This document shows, piece by piece, positions 4,558 to 6,912 of a DNA stretch of 6,912 nucleotides. The notes below the pieces were generated by a model. That model ran no database searches. It was not told the origin of the DNA and saw nothing but the letters and a program-made list of their open reading frames with translations. Made by a program: the position numbers and the translations under genes. Within the stretch, counting starts at the first letter, position 1. The number at the start of each line of letters is the position of its first letter. This DNA is from Candidatus Parcubacteria bacterium (lineage in GTDB: Bacteria > Patescibacteriota > Minisyncoccia > Phycocordibacterales > Phycocordibacteraceae), in the NCBI GenBank assembly GCA_027459545.1, contig DAIDID010000024.1, positions 1 through 6,912 on the forward strand. The letters run 5' to 3'.

Positions 4558-5043
4558 ATGAACAAGCTTGAAGATGTTTCATTTGCATACCTTCGAATTA
4601 TGTTTGGGGGAATTTGGCTCATCGATTCTTCCTTTAAATGGAATGCTACTTTTTTAAATAATTTTACAGACTACCTTCTCAATGGTGCGCAGGGTCAGCC
4701 AGCCGCAGTTCAGGCATGGATACATTTTTGGGTACAAACAGTCAGTGTCGATCCGCACTTTTTTGGTCTTATCGTAGCAATAACGGAAACTGCCTTAGGA
4801 CTAGCTCTCGTTCTTGGATTTTTTACAGAGCTTGCGATTGTGGGAGGTATCGCGTTGTCGCTCGTAATTTGGTCAACGGCTGAGGGGTTTGGAGGGCCGT
4901 ATGTCGCTGGGTCTACCGATATTGGAACGGCTATAATATACGCGATAGTGTTTGTTGCTTTATGGCTCGGTAGGAGTTGGAGGTATTGCAGTGTTGATTC
5001 ACTCATTCGAAAAAAAGTTTCTTTTCTTTATTGGCGTTGGTAA
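4558..5043 (+). CDS. DoxD/DoxX-family membrane protein
   Basis: The product is 161 residues with four membrane helices, at about 8-24, 68-87, 90-107 and 122-138. The sequence RIMFGGIWLIDSSFKW at 13-28, the helix-2 glutamate in ITETALGLALVLG and the loop EGFGGPYVAGSTDIGTAIIY are typical of the DoxD/DoxX group. DoxD is the small subunit of thiosulfate:quinone oxidoreductase in Acidianus; most other members, including those without a DoxA partner, have no proven reaction. No partner gene lies nearby, so a redox role at the membrane is only a guess. I prefer ATG 4558 (MNKLED) to the in-frame GTG at 4534, whose extra residues would overlap the -10 box. The tail is basic (RSWRYCSVDSLIRKK). The gene converges with the pseudouridine synthase. 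Confidence 0.85.
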   Translation: MNKLEDVSFAYLRIMFGGIWLIDSSFKWNATFLNNFTDYLLNGAQGQPAAVQAWIHFWVQTVSVDPHFFGLIVAITETALGLALVLGFFTELAIVGGIALSLVIWSTAEGFGGPYVAGSTDIGTAIIYAIVFVALWLGRSWRYCSVDSLIRKKVSFLYWRW

Positions 5044-5092
5044 GGTATATGTTCTCTAGTGAAAAACAACTTACACCTTGTGCTTGCGAGTA

Positions 5093-5824
5093 TTAATTAG
5101 ATAATCCTAATGCTTTTAAAAAAGTTGCCAGCTCATCACCCTCAATTTTTCGGTACCCTCCGCTCGGAATAGTTCCGAGCTGTATGCTTTGAACCCGAAC
5201 TCGCTGCAGATCGCTGACTTCATTAAAAAGCGCAGCAACCATTCTACGAATTTGGTGCTTCTTACCTTCATTAAGAATAATTGAAAATGAATGCTCATTC
5301 AGAATTCGAACAGTCGCTGGTTTTGTTGTGTATCCTTCTATAAATACGCCACGCTCCATATGCTCTTTAAAATTTTTTCGCAGTGCTAACTTTGTTTGAA
5401 CGATATATTCTTTTTCGTGCTCTTTTGCAGGATTAAGAAGACGGTCTGTTATGCGCCCATCATTAGTAAGGATAATTAATCCATGTGATTCTTTATCAAG
5501 TCTTCCAACAGGAAACACGCGATATTTTTCAAATAATTCTGGTACCATTTCAATAATTTCTCGTTCGTCATTTTGCGCAGAATGACTAATTACTGATCGA
5601 GGTTTATTGTATGCGAAGTATACTAATTTTTTCTTTGCATCATTTTTATACGTTCGCACTTCTACAACATCATCTTCTTGTACTTTGTCACCAAGTACCG
5701 CAAGTTTGTTATTTATAAATACTCGCTGTTTATGTATAAGCTCATCTGCAGATTTTCGGGTCGCGTATCCTTTGTGAGCAAGATATTTATTTATGCGTAT
5801 TGGGTAGTTGGGAAGTGAATCCAT
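5093..5824 (-). CDS. RsuA/RluB/RluF-type rRNA pseudouridine synthase
   Basis: The product is 243 residues. Residues 8-57 form an S4 RNA-binding domain (RINKYLAHKGYATRKSADEL, then RVFINNKLAVLGDKV). The catalytic domain follows: YNKP at 72-75, the signature GRLDKESHGLIILTNDG with catalytic Asp110, the KEY motif (HEKEYIV), and EGKKHQIRRM near 190. The enzyme converts a specific uridine of ribosomal RNA to pseudouridine in the cytoplasm. The domain order fits the RsuA family (RsuA, RluB, RluE, RluF). With an S4 domain, RluB- or RluF-like modification of 23S rRNA is most likely, but I cannot choose, so no symbol is given. The gene is complete. It is divergent from mscL with 68 bases between the starts, and its -10 box suggests a leaderless mRNA. 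Confidence 0.92.
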   Translation of the reverse strand: MDSLPNYPIRINKYLAHKGYATRKSADELIHKQRVFINNKLAVLGDKVQEDDVVEVRTYKNDAKKKLVYFAYNKPRSVISHSAQNDEREIIEMVPELFEKYRVFPVGRLDKESHGLIILTNDGRITDRLLNPAKEHEKEYIVQTKLALRKNFKEHMERGVFIEGYTTKPATVRILNEHSFSIILNEGKKHQIRRMVAALFNEVSDLQRVRVQSIQLGTIPSGGYRKIEGDELATFLKALGLSN

Positions 5825-5830
5825 GTGAGG

Positions 5831-5836
5831 AGTATA
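5831..5836 (-). promoter_or_regulatory. -10 box TATACT, pseudouridine synthase
   Basis: The minus strand reads TATACT, ending six bases before ATG 5824. It predicts transcription from the A of the start codon. No -35 box was seen. Confidence 0.65.
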
Positions 5837-5879
5837 GCCTTCGTTTGAAGATAAAGCTCGTAAAAATAGTTTCTTGAGG

Positions 5880-5885
5880 TAAAAT
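5880..5885 (+). promoter_or_regulatory. -10 box TAAAAT, mscL
   Basis: TAAAAT ends seven bases before ATG 5893. The preceding GAGG (5876-5879) is 13 bases from the ATG, too far for a normal Shine-Dalgarno site, and would lie upstream of the RNA start. Confidence 0.5.
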
Positions 5886-5892
5886 ATACCCC

Positions 5893-6294
5893 ATGCTCAA
5901 TGAATTTAAACAATTTTTACTTCGAGGAAATGTAGTTGATTTAGCGGTGGGTGTAGTTGTTGGAGCAGCATTTGGGACAATAGTAACGGCTCTCGTAAAA
6001 GACATCATTACACCTCTTATTGCCGCTTTTGTGAAAGAGCCAAACTTCGCTTCACTGATGTTTACACTAAACGGTAGTCAGTTTATGTATGGAGATTTTA
6101 TAAATGCAGTTGTGTCATTTATCATTGTCGCGGCGGCAGTGTTCTTTTTGGTAGTAAAGCCAATGAACGTACTCATTGCTCATGCGCACAAAGGTCCACC
6201 AGCAGACCCGACTACAAAGAAGTGCCCGTATTGCTTTAGTGATATTGCAATTCAAGCCACACGGTGTGCATTTTGTACTCAAATAATTCCGTAG
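5893..6294 (+). CDS. mscL: Large-conductance mechanosensitive channel MscL
   Basis: The product is 133 residues. It is a homopentameric inner-membrane pore that opens under membrane tension and releases solutes during osmotic downshock. The N-terminal amphipathic helix (FKQFLLRGNVVDLAVGVVVG) and first helix (14-44, with the glycine/alanine pore face GVVVGAAFGTIV) match the family. A periplasmic loop (45-64) and second helix (65-95, DFINAVVSFIIVAAAVFFLVV) follow. In place of the usual C-terminal charged helical bundle it ends in a zinc ribbon, with cysteines at 111, 114, 125 and 128 (CPYC, CAFC). Similar tails occur, from memory, in MscL of Patescibacteria and some other bacteria; the effect on gating is unknown. 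No terminator was found downstream. Confidence 0.95.
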   Translation: MLNEFKQFLLRGNVVDLAVGVVVGAAFGTIVTALVKDIITPLIAAFVKEPNFASLMFTLNGSQFMYGDFINAVVSFIIVAAAVFFLVVKPMNVLIAHAHKGPPADPTTKKCPYCFSDIAIQATRCAFCTQIIP

Positions 6295-6374
6295 TTTTTT
6301 AGAAAGTCAAAAACTCAAAAATACTTTAGAGGAATTTCATACTTTTTTCATTTTCATTTAGTTAGTGTAAGTAG

Positions 6375-6912
6375 ATGAACTATCTATACAGATATGTGTG
6401 TTTTAGTATACTCATTTTAATTCCAGGCGGCATAGTTTTTGCAGATCAAAATACATCAGTTGCAGATTCTAATATTTTTTCGTTCACTATTCCTCTTATA
6501 GCAAATGTATGGAATTTGATATCAATTCCTGTGCAAGTATCTGATGAAAGTATCCCTGCAGTTTTGGGAAATGCGCAAAGCTCGATTGATACTATATATA
6601 GGTATGCGCCTGAAATATCGAGTGAAAATGGAGGCTGGACTGTGTATCACGCAAATCATCCCGAACTTTCCACTCTGACAAAGCTTCAGCCTGGTTTTGG
6701 TTATTTTGTTAAAACAAACGCGTCGACAACCGTGAATGGCAATGGAACGCTTTTCACGGGTACACAAATACCACCTTCTCGAAAATTAGTGAGCGGATGG
6801 AACCTTGTTGGAGTCTTTGGATCTGCAGGTAATCACCCTGAAGATATAGATCAAGTCTTTAGTTCTATAGGTTTTTCGGGAGTAGACTATCTCGCCCTCT
6901 GGAAGATGGACC
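6375..6912 (+). CDS. Secreted protein with WNL repeats, partial
   Basis: The frame starts at ATG 6375 and is still open at the window end, so at least 179 residues are present and the C-terminus is missing. MNYLYRYVCFSILILIPGG followed by IVFADQNT is a classical signal peptide, with likely cleavage after VFA. Two related units follow: ANVWNLISIPV with a helix-like part, WTVYHANHPELSTL and LQPGFGYFVK, then VSGWNLVGVFG with HPEDIDQVFSSIGFSGVDYLALW. The pattern 'WNLIS, then G-x-GYFV' is familiar from beta-rich repeats of cell-surface proteins in bacteria and archaea. It is probably exported and may be anchored by a missing C-terminal helix; its binding partner is unknown. Upstream, TAGTGT six bases before the ATG is only a poor -10 box, so regulation is unclear. 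Confidence 0.75.
   Translation, partial: MNYLYRYVCFSILILIPGGIVFADQNTSVADSNIFSFTIPLIANVWNLISIPVQVSDESIPAVLGNAQSSIDTIYRYAPEISSENGGWTVYHANHPELSTLTKLQPGFGYFVKTNASTTVNGNGTLFTGTQIPPSRKLVSGWNLVGVFGSAGNHPEDIDQVFSSIGFSGVDYLALWKMD

Noticed and set aside
4710..5006. 98-residue minus-strand reading frame opposite the DoxD/DoxX gene
   Set aside because: It lies wholly opposite a clear membrane-protein gene and has no promoter or Shine-Dalgarno site.
6293..6315. Inverted repeat AGTTTTT/AAAAACT after mscL as a terminator
   Set aside because: The stem is almost only A-T and lacks a following T run, so it should not terminate transcription.

Overview
The window looks like part of a small, AT-rich genome of the Patescibacteria (CPR) type, probably near Parcubacteria. 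This is inferred from very small genes, many short one-to-three-helix membrane proteins, an MscL with a C-terminal zinc ribbon, a DUF1653 protein beside a GIY-YIG nuclease, and promoters whose -10 box lies only 6-9 bases before the start codon, which implies leaderless mRNAs. No gene fixes the taxon. TGA ends two of the genes and never interrupts one, so the standard bacterial code fits.

Layout. Bases 1-285 hold a small zinc-finger-like protein with a good Shine-Dalgarno site and a strong intrinsic terminator. Bases 284-727 (minus strand) hold the C-terminal part of a large serine recombinase without its catalytic domain, followed by a GC-rich stretch (728-1024) with no convincing gene. From there to about 3325 is the most striking part. 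The last codons of the recombinase gene (AVWDGVRT) are encoded by a 25-30 base sequence (R1), and four diverged copies of that sequence (R2-R5) follow in the same orientation at 1025, 1698, 2314 and 3299. Each copy still reads VWDxV or VWDxI on the minus strand. Unrelated small genes lie between the copies: a SAM methyltransferase, an unrecognised 136-residue protein with its own terminator, a YdeI/OmdA-like protein, a two-helix membrane protein and a membrane-anchored small protein. Their orientation and base composition differ, and each has its own promoter. This is what a gene-cassette array built by a serine recombinase with att sites overlapping its own 3' end would look like.

Bases 3340-6912 look like ordinary chromosome: a CBU_0592-like membrane protein, a DUF1653 protein, a GIY-YIG nuclease that seems to start at CTG, an acidic unknown protein, a DoxD/DoxX membrane protein, an rRNA pseudouridine synthase on the minus strand, mscL, and the start of a secreted protein that runs off the end. 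These genes show no common pathway. Nearly all have individual promoters, so the region reads as single-gene units rather than operons.
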